Below are positions 1 through 13,600 of a stretch of 64,000 nt of DNA, piece after piece. The notes under the pieces are model-generated. The model saw nothing but the letters and a program-made list of their open reading frames with translations, made no database searches and was not told where the DNA came from. Origin of the DNA: Phyto melanocephala (taxonomy: Eukaryota; Arthropoda; Insecta; Diptera; Rhinophoridae). The translations under genes were made by a program, and so were the position numbers. Within the stretch, counting starts at the first letter, position 1; every line of letters starts with the position of its first letter. The stretch spans positions 109,028,515-109,092,514 of the forward strand of contig OW799237.1 of the NCBI GenBank assembly GCA_941918925.1. Reading direction: 5' to 3'.

Positions 1-1104
1 AATTGTACTTTTCTAATGGGCATTCAGTTTTACTGATGCAACTAGCAAATCCAAATTATTAAAACTCTGGATATGCAGCAAACCACAATTAATCGCTTAA
101 TTGCACGGTTCTAACGACACGGTGAAGAGAATGAGTTTCTTAAAACTTTAATTATGAGTGATGAAGAATATTTTCATCCTAATTAATATATAAATAAACA
201 AAATACGTTTCTTTAGGATACTGCGAACCGCAGAGTTGTTCAAAAATTAAATTGGTAATGCAGTGATGGTGATTGGGGACAGATATCGTATTATGATAAA
301 TAATTTTGTATGCTCTGTCGCAGCCAACAAGTGGATGCAGCAACAGCACATAATGCCCGTGGCACAATTACTATTTTCAATTAAATTGTTGATGATCGAA
401 TTATTTCATGAAATTTAGGATTTAATTGACCAGCACTTTCATCAGATTTAACTGCGCTTAAGTATTTTCTATGATAACGAGTGTTTGTTAACAAGCCCCA
501 AACTATAGAGCAGCTAAAGTACAACATGGAAGCTTAAATCAGGGCAATAGAGCCTAAAACTTGCGTGCAGTTATGCAAAATGCCTGTTTAAGAGCCCAAT
601 TGTGCACTGATGAAAATATGGTTGTCATTTCTTTGGTATTATTTTTCATAATTAAAATTTATATCATAAATAAATATTATATAAAAAAAAAACAACAATA
701 AACAATAAAGCTATTAAATTTTTACAGGCAGGCGTAACTACTGGCCCACCCTGTATAGTATATTTTAAAGTTAATCATAAAAAAAGCACACAAAAATTAG
801 GTTTATATGTCTAGATAAAAAATTTATTAAACCTAAATAAATTTGTCATTAAGACATAGTTTCCTAGAAATCTTAAAATGATATTAATTGTTTATTAAAA
901 AAATTTTTAAACATATTTAAAGTTTTGAAAAATATGAATCTATGATAATATGACAAATTGGGATACCTTGTGAATTCACCCAATATATTTTTAACAATTA
1001 TTCAAAATGTTTATATAAGTGCCCGCTTATTAGTTTTTCATTTATAAATTTTCAATTTAAAAAAAAGGAAACAAAAAATAATTTTTATTTAAATATTTAC
1101 TTAC
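1..1104. other. gem intron sequence at left edge
   Basis: AT-rich DNA downstream of the last visible gem exon. I find no further gem exon, no SAM-domain coding and no stop codon for the gene here. Confidence 0.5.
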
Positions 1105-1285
1105 ATATTCATCCAAATCAGTAACCATATTAGTTGAATCCATTGTTTTAAGATTTGTTGAGTTTGTTGAGGAAACACTATTGATAGCTATGGGACTTGA
1201 ATTAGCATTTGGTGAGGCACTAGTAAAAGGTATAATACCATCATATTTTGGGATATGTACTGGAGAGTTGGGCCAAATTTTCATG
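1105..1285 (-). CDS. gem: gem exon 10
   Basis: Acceptor tttag|CATG and donor GAATAT|gtaagt, 181 bases. It codes for MKIWPNSPVHIPKYDG and an S/N/T-rich tail. It ends in phase 0, so at least one more exon lies to the left of the window. Confidence 0.85.
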
Positions 1286-4200
1286 CTAAATTTTAAATAA
1301 ATTTAAATCATATACAATATTAATATATTTGTATTTTTTTATAACAAAAAAAAAAAAATAAGTAAATATTTTATTATAAACAAATTTAAAACATTCTATG
1401 TAGCAGTCGGTTTATTGCAAGACCTTAAATTCATACTGAAGATGTCAGTTTAATTAAAACTGCTATTAGATTTAATACATTGATTGTTGCTAAAAATACG
1501 AGTACCTGCATATTACTATTAAACAGACATACATAATTTTTCTCTTAAGAATTGCTGGAAATATTACAAAAAATACATACATTTGTATGTATGTATGTTT
1601 GTATACATATGTAATATAGCAAATAAGTAAAGCATTAAATTAACAACTTCTCACAAAACCGGTTCAAACCCGCCAACAAGCAAAATACCAAAACACATAT
1701 AAATATTTTAGTTAAGAGTTTCTAATTTACGGGGGTGTTTTATTGCCAAGAAATTAAAAATATCACACTATACTACTATTTCCGACGCCATCTTTGATTT
1801 TAAATTTTTCCATAGTTAACTTTATTCTACTAGTCAAGCCCTTTTATTTTATATCCTTATTTATGTTGTTGAGAATAAAAATTATATAAATGAATAACAA
1901 GTACACTGAGAATAAATATCCAATTTTTCTTGCCTTTCATGACTTAAATGACTTGTACACAAAATAATGACCATTGAACCTAGTGCCGAATATTACAAAC
2001 ATTTCCAATATTTGAATCTAAGCCACAACTATTATGAAGCTTCCCACATCAGTCGTCAGGCTGGTACAGAATTTTTAAGTGCTACTGACAAGTCATGGTA
2101 TAAGTCACACTTGGTATAAAAATTTGTCAAAATACAGAAATGAAATGAAGTCATTACTTTAAAAGAGTATTTAATTAATTAAATTGAAAAAAATTCAATT
2201 AATAGAAACATTAATAAACAATTTATTAAGTGAGTGTTTTGTTTTTGTAAGATCATTTGCTAATTAAGAAAACAAAAAATCTAATTGCATAACAGAAAAT
2301 TAATTTGCGCAATTACAACAAACGAAAAACAAATGAATAAAAAAATAACATTTATTAATTAATCAAATTAGTAATTTTCAATAACTAAACTAAGTTATTT
2401 AGTTTAATGTTAATTACCAAATACCGGTATTTTTCATTAATACACTTTACTACGCGATATTATTACCACTTCGTAGTAAAATGCATGTAACACGTGTAAA
2501 TCTCAAATAATTTTATAAGATTAAACTAGAAAAGCCCGGCGCGCGTTGCTACGCCCCTTAATAAGTAAAAATGCATTCTGAATTTAAATTGAATATCAAG
2601 TGCAAAAAGCTAAAAATTATAACTTTTTAATGGGCGTGGCAGTGCCCACTTTTCTAATCAAGAAATTGTACAGTCATGACAACTCAATATGTGTGCAAAG
2701 TTTCACAAAAATCGGTCAAGTGCAAGTAGCTAAAAATTATAACTAATTTTTATGGGCGTGGCCCCGTCCACTTTTTGCCACCCATAAACACTCCCTGGAA
2801 TGTGTAAAACTTGCCAAAGTTTGAGTCCGATCGGTTTTACGGTTTCGGAGTCTATAGCCAACAAGCACACACACAGAGTTTTAATTTTTTATATATAGAT
2901 AGAAAGAAATAATAACAATAGTGTAGTTCACAATTATTATTTTCAGACTAAGCAAATATTTGATGAAATAAAGAGTGATCAATAGTTTCAGTTAATAACT
3001 CTTATATGATGTTAATGTTAACAATCTGCGGCAACTATATTTTTTTTGCAAAGTTATGTTTTAGTCAACAAAATAAGATTTAATTAAAATTTTGTTCATA
3101 AAACGTAAATTAAACACCCAGATTGAGTGATTTAATTCCGCTACGCAGATCCAGGGGCAAAGAAAAATGGATATTTAAGCCAATTTTTTTCTTTTTATAA
3201 TTAAATTGTTTTGACAGCCATTAATCAAACACTTTGAATATTTAAATAAACACTTATTCCCCCCAAACGCTTAAAACGCTGGTTCCGCGCCTGCATAAAT
3301 ACGTGTAGAAACTTGTTTTATTGCATTTTTTTCAGCAACAATCCGTTTTATTCAAATTCTCGTCTAAGTAAAAACTTGTTGAATTTTTCAAATATTTGTT
3401 TAATCTGAACGTTCATTAAAAAATAAAAATCCCTTTATATAATTCATTTGAAAGCATGATATGTAATATTTTAATTTATTAATTTATTTATTACAACAAC
3501 AACAACAATATTTATAAAAAAATTGTTTACTTACTATTCGGGACTGAAACAACCATTTGCGTTGTTGTTTGCAATTGGCGCCAAAACGTCCAACGGTATA
3601 TCTGACATAATTGTACACTCGTAGCTGGGTTGAAATTTATCTTGTTCCGATTGTGGACGTTTTTGGATTTTCTCTCTGTCTTGTTTGTGTTTACGATCAG
3701 CACCTTTTAATTTAAAAACCTTGAGACAAAGAAAAAGATTTAAAGGTTATAACAAAATCTAAGAAATGAAGAAAAGTAAAAAATAAAATAGCTGAAAAAC
3801 AGGGCAAAGAGACTCAAAACTTATAGGGACTTATTTGTAGAGCTTTTTTGAAGGAAATGTAGGCGTGTATTTAAAAAAGTAGTCCGATTTAAAGTAACAT
3901 ATTTCATTGGATTAGAGTTAGGTCAATTGGTTACTTCACTTATGCATACAACCTTAAAAATGTTTATAGAGGGTATATTAAACTGTTGTGCTATAGAAAT
4001 TTTAATATTCAAAATTTGTTAATTTGAACTAAGTATCGTAACGGACACAATTCTGCAATAGATTAACTGTTATCTTGGAATTTTTAGCTATTATTTAAAT
4101 GATTTATATAAACTATTGCAGTCAAATTCTACTACTTTTCATTTGGGTACTCGATACTTATCAATATTAAAAGTCACGAAGAATAGAAAACTTCTTGCAC

Positions 4201-4547
4201 CATCTTATAAATAAATACACCTTGATGGAAACGAAGTTTTGCAAAATATCGAACGACAACAGCTGGGAGAACTTAAGAAGGCTAAGAATTCATTATCTCA
4301 TAATAATGTCCTGTAATTATATTTTGCTTCAGGCTCAAAACGACTCTCGGTTGTAATAACCATATACATAGCTTTCTTAACAAAATAATTAATTTTCGAA
4401 AATGTTTAAATTGTGTTTACATTGGTAAGAACATTTGTCAAAAGTTTGAGTTAAACCATGGTGTAATTACATAAAGTCATTGCAATTCGGAGAGGATTTT
4501 TAGATAAAATTTTTTTTATATGAAATTTGACAATTGTGGGAGAATTA

Positions 4548-4603
<56 letters not shown>

Positions 4604-7600
4604 ATTATAGGGGAAAAAAGAGAATGTATGAAATTTTTTACATATGGAAAGTAGCAGCTGATGAACAACTGACGCTACCTAGTTTAAAATACCTTGTGTT
4701 AAACATTTATACGAGTACGTAAGTGAAGTAAAATTCAAGGCATATTTATTCATTAGGTAATCGCAGTTTGGAGGTTTTTTTGTTTTTTGTTTTGTATGTT
4801 TTACACAATATATGAAGTTTGACATTTGAGATAAACCAACTCTTTATAACATTTTTTAAGTAAACCTCCTTGAAAAATTCTCAAATTTACCTTAATTTGA
4901 CAAGCTGCTGCATGGATCGGTTGTTTAGCTGCTGCAAGACCCACAATTGAATTGTTGGGCGTTAAGTTACCGGTCTGTGTAGGTGAAACGGCTGTTTGTA
5001 GACCTAAAGATGATTTATTTTCCGCTACTGCCGAATTATTATTGTTGCTGTTATTTGTACTTTCAACATACGTTTCAATTTGTAGTCTAAATGGTACACC
5101 CTTTTCGCCACCGTGTTTCTTAGGTGTAAATTCGGTAGATATACAATTGACCTTAATGTAAACTCCCACCTCTTTCATGGGGTCCCACAAAATTTCCACG
5201 GTATTCAAAAAATTAGGATTTAAAGGTTGTGAAACATGACACAGACCATAAGATAAAGGTAAATCAACTTCAATAATACGCTCACCGGGACGTGATGCTT
5301 GCCATTGTTGCATCTGTTCACGTTCCATATATTGTAGACGACGCTCGTGAAAACATATTTTAATGACGCTCTACAAAAGCGAAACAAGCAAACAAACAAA
5401 CAAAACAATTTAATTTAACGACCTCTTTTAATCAACAAACATATTTATATGAATTTATGTACTTTGTCATAGCAACAAGAATTCTTATGTGGAAAGAAAC
5501 TTATTTTTAAAAATATACATAACGTCACCTTAAACGCAAATCGTTCAAACTAGCATTAACATTCTACCAACATAAAAACGCCGATTTAAATTTGCCACCA
5601 TTTTGTTAATAGGGAATATAACGTGATTTTTTTTTATCTGGCAGTTCACGTACAGACCATGCGATTTAGGAATATGGAGAAGTATATTTAAACAAACAAC
5701 GTTTAATTATTGTAAAAATGTATGTTAGAAATTTGCCTTACTTGAAAAAATTAATTTCTTCGAGAAATCCACATTAATTTGATGATGCTTAAACACTAAA
5801 TATGGCGCTGCTCATTATCCCTTGACTTGCTTTTTTCAACCAATTGAATTTGTACGCGTGAAAATTAAGATATTTTACCAAAATGTATTGCATAGTGCTT
5901 TTGGAAATATTTATTACCTAACAACGATGTTGAATGAAAGTTTCTGGATTCCTTTCCCTTACGGGAGCAATAATTTCGATTGACAATGGTCTTCTTATTC
6001 ATCAGTGTAAATTTAGTCTCAAATTTTGTAATCAAATTTTGATTTATTTGGAGCATAATTGTGACCGATTACTTTTCGTAATTACTAAACAGTTTCTGCA
6101 AAGCTTTTCCCAATTCTACATATAATGTGTTTCACAAAAATTAAACATTGTTCGTTTGAATATTTCTTTATATTATTAAAAGCGTGTTCCGTACGTGACA
6201 ACTACCCAAAGAAGTCGTCGTACAACTCCTATAAACAAAATAGGCGCTTTTGCTGAGACACCCGACCTTATAGTGTTCAATGTAAATTTTTTCAATAAAA
6301 TTCTTAACAAAAACGCCAATTTTAGTTCAGGGAGATACAATTTTTTGGTAGTCATGTATTTCTTGCGATAAAGAAAGTAGATTTTGATTTTTTATTAGTA
6401 AGAATATTTTACGTTTTTGGTGACGATATGTACTATGTATCTTCATATAAATGATATTCATTTTATGAGACCATCTTATGATATAAAAATTTGTCTGTTA
6501 TAATTTCTTTATTACTCGTATACAAAACAATTGTTTCTAATTAAAATCAATTTAAAACAATTGTGTATGGACCAATATACGATATTAATATTTTTAATTT
6601 TTTTTTTTTTTTTGTATTTTATTTAAAAAAAAACTTTCCAAGAACTTATATGATTTGGCAAATACATATGTACTTACCTTTAAAATTTTGTCTCTATAGA
6701 GGGATAAGTCACCGATCTTTTTCAATTTGATTTCATAACTTTGTCCCTGATTCAAATAGGTGAGCGTATCCTCATTATTTTTGGTAGCTATTGATGTGGC
6801 AGCTCCTAAAATATATTGAAATCTAAGGAAAACAAAGACAAAATTTCAATTTATATGTGTGTATTTATATACATATGTATGTATGTGTATAAGTATATAT
6901 AGAAATTTATGTATAGATAAGTTCGCAAGGTATTTAAAGCCATAATAAACTTACTTGTAATCATCGGAGTTAGTTGTGGTAGATGTCGCAGTTGTATCAT
7001 GTCCTCCAGATATTTCTTCAATTTTACTTGCAATTACTGTCAAACCCTGATGTGGCAAAGAATTGTTTCGTACTAAAAAATTTAATATTTATGCTTAACA
7101 ATTTAGTTTATTGATTGTTGGGCTTAAAATAGTCTATATAAATTTTACTGGTATTTAATGCCAGATCATCAGCATACCTTTAACCAAAAAAATTATGAAA
7201 AAGTTTAAATATTTTACAAGTTTTATTAAAATTTTTCATAAATTTTTTTTTCTTTAAAATTCGTTTTGATAACGTTTTCAAATAAAACCCAAACAAAAAA
7301 ATTTAAGTGTGTCTCAGTAAGAATGTACTTTTTATATAAAGTTTTATTATACCCTTCACCTGTGGTGCACAAGGGTCTATATAGCTTTGTCATTCCGTTT
7401 GTAATTTCTACAATTTTCATTTCCGACCCCATAAAGTAAATATTTTCTGAAAGCTTATAAATAGAGGAGTCGATTAAGCCCTGACCGTCTGTCCGTCTGC
7501 CCGTCTGTCCGTGTGTTGGTTGAAATCAACTTTTAGAAGCAACTACATGTTCCTCAGATCTTTATATGGTATCAATCTCTTGGAAATATCCAGGAATGAA

Positions 7601-10600
7601 TCGCTATTGAAATTCAGCACAATCGCCCCATAACTTTCTGAGATATGAGCAAAAAACCACGACCACCTCGTTTTTTTTTCACAATTACAACAACAACATA
7701 CATACATGTGAAAAACATACCAAACAAAAAAAAATTACAAAAAAAAAAATATTAAAAATAAGAAAAAAATAATAAAAAAAACTACAAAAAAAAATTTAAA
7801 AAAAATTGTTTAAAAAAATTTAAAAAAAATATAAAAAAAAAATAATAAAATATAAATAATATATTAAATAAAATAAAATAAAATTTTTTTGGCTCAGCTG
7901 GGACTCGATGCCACATTTATTCTAACGTGTACGTATGCACGTATTTTATATGGGATGAATGGTGATACAAACAATCGTTATTGCATGACTACACGTTGTG
8001 AAGGGTATATAAGATTCGGCACGGCCGAATATAGCACTGTTACTTGTTTTATTTGGTGCAAGTGGCAACTCTTAAGTTTGGTAGCTGTTTATTCCGATTA
8101 TTCAAAATGGAGCGTTTTAATTACTTAAACTTTAGAAAGCTATGCTCGCAAACTTAAAATAATTTTCAGTTCACCTAATGTGAAAGGGTGCTCAAATAAT
8201 TTGAAGAAACTGGGTCGGTTATGGACAGTAAGACTCCTGAGCATCGATCTCTTGAAAACATTGATGTTGATGATGAATATCAATAAAAACACGAAAATAT
8301 CAATTTGGCAAGTTGAACTTCAAATTTCACGAAGCACTACGTAACGAATTTTGACAAAAAACCTATAACTTCATACGAACAAAATTCATCTTACTCAGGA
8401 CCTCAAACTTATCGACCATGGAAATTGTCGGCAATTCGTTCAATGGGTAATGGAGCAAAGTAAAGTCAATGTAATTTTTTTTTTAATAATCTTCTCCGTT
8501 GAATTGAACTTTAATTTTTTGCGGTCACTGTAAAAAGCATTCATTTCAGGAACATGATAATGGACTTCTTGTTGCCCTAACTGGACGACATAGATCTAAA
8601 TGACATGTCGTTTCAGTAAGACGATGGTAGGAGGTAGGAAAGGGGGATGCAGGAAGCAGGAGCCGCCTTCAACACTCACACTGGGAGACCAATATGACAA
8701 TAAGACAATACCACCTGCCACAACTGCAAAACAAGCCATTTATTGCGATTTCTAGAACAAGCTATATTAAGAAATACTGATGTCAACTATTCACCAATAT
8801 CATGCGATTTGTCGTTTATGCGAATAAACCAGAAACACTTCTTGAGCTCAAATCCAAGATCCAACGCGTGATCGGTAAGATATAGCCACATCTCTGTTAA
8901 AAAGTTGTGAAACATTTTATGAAAAGAGTAATGGCCTGTCATCAGAGTCGAGTTGACCATTTAAGATATATTTTATTCCATACCTAATTGGAACATGTCT
9001 TCTATACAATCTTATAAAAAATAACAGCCATTAAAAAAACACGTGTTCTTACTTTAAAATGAAAAAGTACATTCCTTCTGAAACAACTCATATTTAATTT
9101 TTTGTTTAATATTTTGTTTTGGTGCTTTTTTTCCATAATTTTATTCATTATTTTTTTTTTGTGCATGAAAATTGCAAGCCTGTTAATAAAAAATATTAGA
9201 TAGAAAAGGACATAATTCGTTCTAGTCTTAAGCAACACTAAATAAAAGACCTTTTATGACATTTAAATACTTCACTTACCAACTTCGCTATTTTCATTAT
9301 TATTGCCCTTGTTCACATTTGGGTTTTGATCTAACATGCAATGATTGTCAATTAAATCATTTTTGTTAAGTTTTTCTGCTGATGTTTCAATATGGCTAGC
9401 GGCCGATGCTGCTGCTGGATTTGTTAGTGAGGGCTTGTCATTTTTTGTTGAAATATTTAAATTACTCGAATCTTGATGGATGCTTAATGAACTTTTATTG
9501 ATTTTCAATTGATCCGTTTGAGGTTCTTGCTTAAGAGCTGTCGGTAAGCCAGATGCAAAGGACATAAAGGATTCACTTGAAGAAAATATTACGATTATGT
9601 ATTAATGTTTATAAAAAGAAATAGTTATATGCATATATACATATGTATGTATGTATGTTAAATATTTATGTATATGAATGAATTAAACGAAACTATTAAA
9701 AAATTGATAAAATATTAATAAAGTGAAAATATATTATAAAAATAATTAATAGCGATTTTTAGCATTAGATTATTTACTCTTGGGATATGTAAGATCATTT
9801 GGAAGCCAGCATTTGTAGCATAATTCTGTGGTTTAAATGGGCAACCACGTATGTCTTAAAATCAAATTTTTCAGGAGAGCTACAACCGTGTTAGTGCTGA
9901 ACGATTTTTGAATATATATAGAAGTTACGTTGTTATGCCATTAAAATAATCGGAATGGGTCCATCTTATTTGAGAAATTTTTAAAACCAAGTAAAGACCG
10001 TTTAAAACCAAGCAATATGGCATTATTAACTCAAAATCGTATAAAATGAAAACCACAGAATTGTTAAGGTTAGTGTTGAAACCAATGAATATAATTTTAT
10101 CAGAAATATTTGGCAAAATTTTGTTATTGAAACTGAGTGAATACGCCAATTAAATGGCTAGAAATGAATAGTTAAAAAAGATGTACAACTTTATTTTTAT
10201 AAAAATATTTTTTTATTTGGATTATTGTAATGAAAGCTTTGGTTTATTAGGAAGAGTGTGTCAAAAAATATGTGAATGTTAACAAAATGCAAATATTCGT
10301 TACGAGGAATATCAATTTTAAGTTTTAGCAGATAAGAATGCGAATGTCAAGAAACTTGCGAATATTTTTTACATCACCAAAATGTACCAGCGTAACGCAT
10401 ATAAGTATATTACAATAGACTAAATGGTGCCGTTGTAATGTGTAATATGTAATTGGTGAAGGCTAATTAAAAAATGACATAACCAAACATATCATTTAAT
10501 TCAATTTCGATTTTTGATAAAGAATTAATTATATAAACAAGATTGACAAATTAATTAATTTAAAAATTAAAAAAGTTTAATTTTTAGATTTTATGAAATT

Positions 10601-13600
10601 ATAAAAAACACTTACTTGTTTAAATATGAATTGCTATTAAAATCGGCATTTAAATCAAATCCAATATCATCGCTCCAAGTTCCACGACCTGAAAAGAAAA
10701 TCCAAATATTGCAAAAATATTTAATGTTTTCATATCTACTTGGGTTAGGAACAACAAACTCATACACATAACAGAAATTAAAAGATATATATGTATCAGG
10801 GTGGGCCAAAAGTCAACATAAGGTTTCCAATTTAATAAATTTTTTGTTTATGCATTTTTGTATTTTTTTTTAGAGCGAATTTTACACTCTGACATTTATG
10901 GTAGACTTAATAACAACACTTCATTAAAAACTGACAACACTTTGAATAATCCTAAGGCAAGAATAGACAAACTGGGCAAATCTAACGTCATATAAAAAAT
11001 TTCTTGCAATGGATACCGATCTAACGTATGTAAGAAAATATATGTTCGAATGCATTTAAAATGCATAAAAAATGTGTTCAAAGGTAATCAGGAAAAACGC
11101 ATTCTTTTTGAGCAAGTATTTTGTATATTTTATAATCGTAAAATATATACATACATATATTTATAAACAAAAAAGTTATAAAATTTTTTTAATAAAAACT
11201 CTAATTTCAAGCCCAAAAAAAGTGATAAGATTTTAAAAGTTCAAAGAAAATAAAGAAAAACTAGTAATATATATTGAAAAAAACAATAAACAGCAATAAA
11301 AAAATTCAGTTTGCAAAAAAATAAATTTACTTTATAATTTTGTTTTTTTTTTATTATTTTTTCATTAATTCTTGTTTATTTATTGTTCAAACAGCTGATT
11401 ATTTAACAATTTACCAAATGTATACGAAGTGAAAATCTGGACTGTATCGTGCATAAGGAAGAAGAATATTTCTTAAATTTACTCTCATTTACCGAATTGT
11501 GAAGTATGAGAATGCTTTTCAGTAGGATTAGGATTCCTCAGGACGCCAATGTGGAGTACGAAACCATAGACATAATATTAGTTAATTAATTATCAACAAA
11601 GTATGTACAATTGTTGCTAAATCCGCCGATGTACAACCTTTACGGAAGAATTTAAATTGAACAAATATATTTAGTGAATTGTTATTGACTTTACTATTGT
11701 TTATTATTATCAACTGAAATTGATCACATCATACATATGTACATACATTTGTAGTATATTTATTATCGGTACGGAAAAATGCCAGTTATTAACGCTACTA
11801 TACTTGAATAAACAACTTCCAGCGGTAAAAAGTAGGTGTTAGTTTGCTTTAGAAAAGGCCTTATTTAGATTTATTTAGCGGACACATGAATTCGGATTTC
11901 CATTACACACTCATTTATTTTTTACACGCGCTAGGATAAAAAACAAGGGCTTTCACACTCGCTTCTAAAATTGCGGCTTCTAGAAGGCCTTCTGATGAAG
12001 ACCTGTTAAAAGACCTTTGGATTTTTGATTTCAACAAAAATTGTATTTATTTCAAAATATTAAGCGCGTTATACATTTTTCATACATATTTTTATTCATG
12101 TCCTAAATGTTCTAAGTTCAGCACTGTTAAACTCACTATTTACAAGCCTGAAACACAATCAAATGAATTCTGGTTTGTTTTAAAATGTCCCTTCTTTTCG
12201 TATTTAATTTTTTTTTTATTCCTTTTAATTTTATCTGGTTTTAGTAACGATTTCAACATTTTTGTTGTTGCTAGGAATACATACACCTTTCTTAACTTTC
12301 AGATTCAGGTTTCAGGAAAGGTGTTTAGAGGCCTTTCAAAAGGCATTTAAGGGTAAGCAGGTTAAAATGAGATTAAACATTTAAAAGAAGGTGTAAATTT
12401 GGCTTTCAAAAGGCCTGAAATTTAAAGACCTGTGGACTTTTACCGCTGGCCTATGACGTCAAAAATAATATATCCACACCTTGATTAAATTTTCTTTATA
12501 AATATCACCAACTCTTTAAAACTTAAAAACAATAAAATTTAGCAAGCTTTATACATTAATATATTTAGAATGGAGTGTCAAAATAACAAAATTCAAAAAA
12601 AAATAGATAAACTAATTTCAGAAGTTCTGTCTTCTATTGTAAAGTTACAAATCGATTAGCAGTTCTTGGATGTTACTCAAAGGCACAAAGTAATCCGAAA
12701 AAAAAACAAGTAAGAGCGCTATATTCGGCCGTGCCGAATCTTATATACCCTTCACAACGTGTAGTCATGCAATAACAGTAGTTTGTATCACCATTCATCC
12801 AATATGAAATACGAACATACATGTAAAAAACATACATATATAAAAACGTCCCATTGTAAAATTATAAATTTACGTATGTATGTTAAAAAAAATAAAAAAA
12901 AAATTTAAAAAAAAACTTAAAAAAAAACTTTAAAAAAAAATTTAAAAAAAAAATTAAAAAAAAAATATTAAAAAAAATAATTAATATATATATAATACAT
13001 ATAAAACAAAAAAAAAAAAAATTTAAAAAAAAATAAAAAAAAATAATAATAAAAATATAAATAATATATTAAATAAAAAATAAAAAAAAAAATAAAAAAA
13101 AAAAATAAAAAAAAAAATTAAAAAAAAAATATAAAAAATATAAAAAAAATTTTTTTTTGGCTCAGCTGGGATTCGATGCCACGTTTTCTCTAACCAATAT
13201 ACACGTTTGTATGTATGTATGTTGTTGTTGTAATGTTGTTTTTGTGAAAAAAAAATCGAGGTGGTCGTGGGTTTTTGCTCATATCTCAGTTGTTTATGTA
13301 CCGATGTTTCTGATTTTCAATAGCGATCTACTCCCAAATATTTCTGATATTTTAATACCTCATCCGGGTCCAAGCGATATCTGGGGGCTTCAAAAAGTTG
13401 ATTTCAACATACACACGGACAGACGGTCAGACGGACAGACTGACAGAGCTTAATCGACTCCCCTATTCATAAGCTTTCAGAATATATATACTTTATGGGG
13501 TCGGAAATGAAAATTGTAGAAATTTCACACGGAATGACAAACCTATATATACCCTTTTTCACTGTGTGAAGGGTATAAAAATTTATATTAAATACAAATT

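Noticed and set aside
4534..4722. 62-aa ORF with poly-isoleucine
   Set aside because: It is a translation of the ATT microsatellite.
7889..8128. Small ORF beginning MAQLGLDATF, with a look-alike at 13157-13453
   Set aside because: Both lie in the GGCTCAGCTGGGA block of INE-1-like repeats and recur with the repeat. They are not genes.
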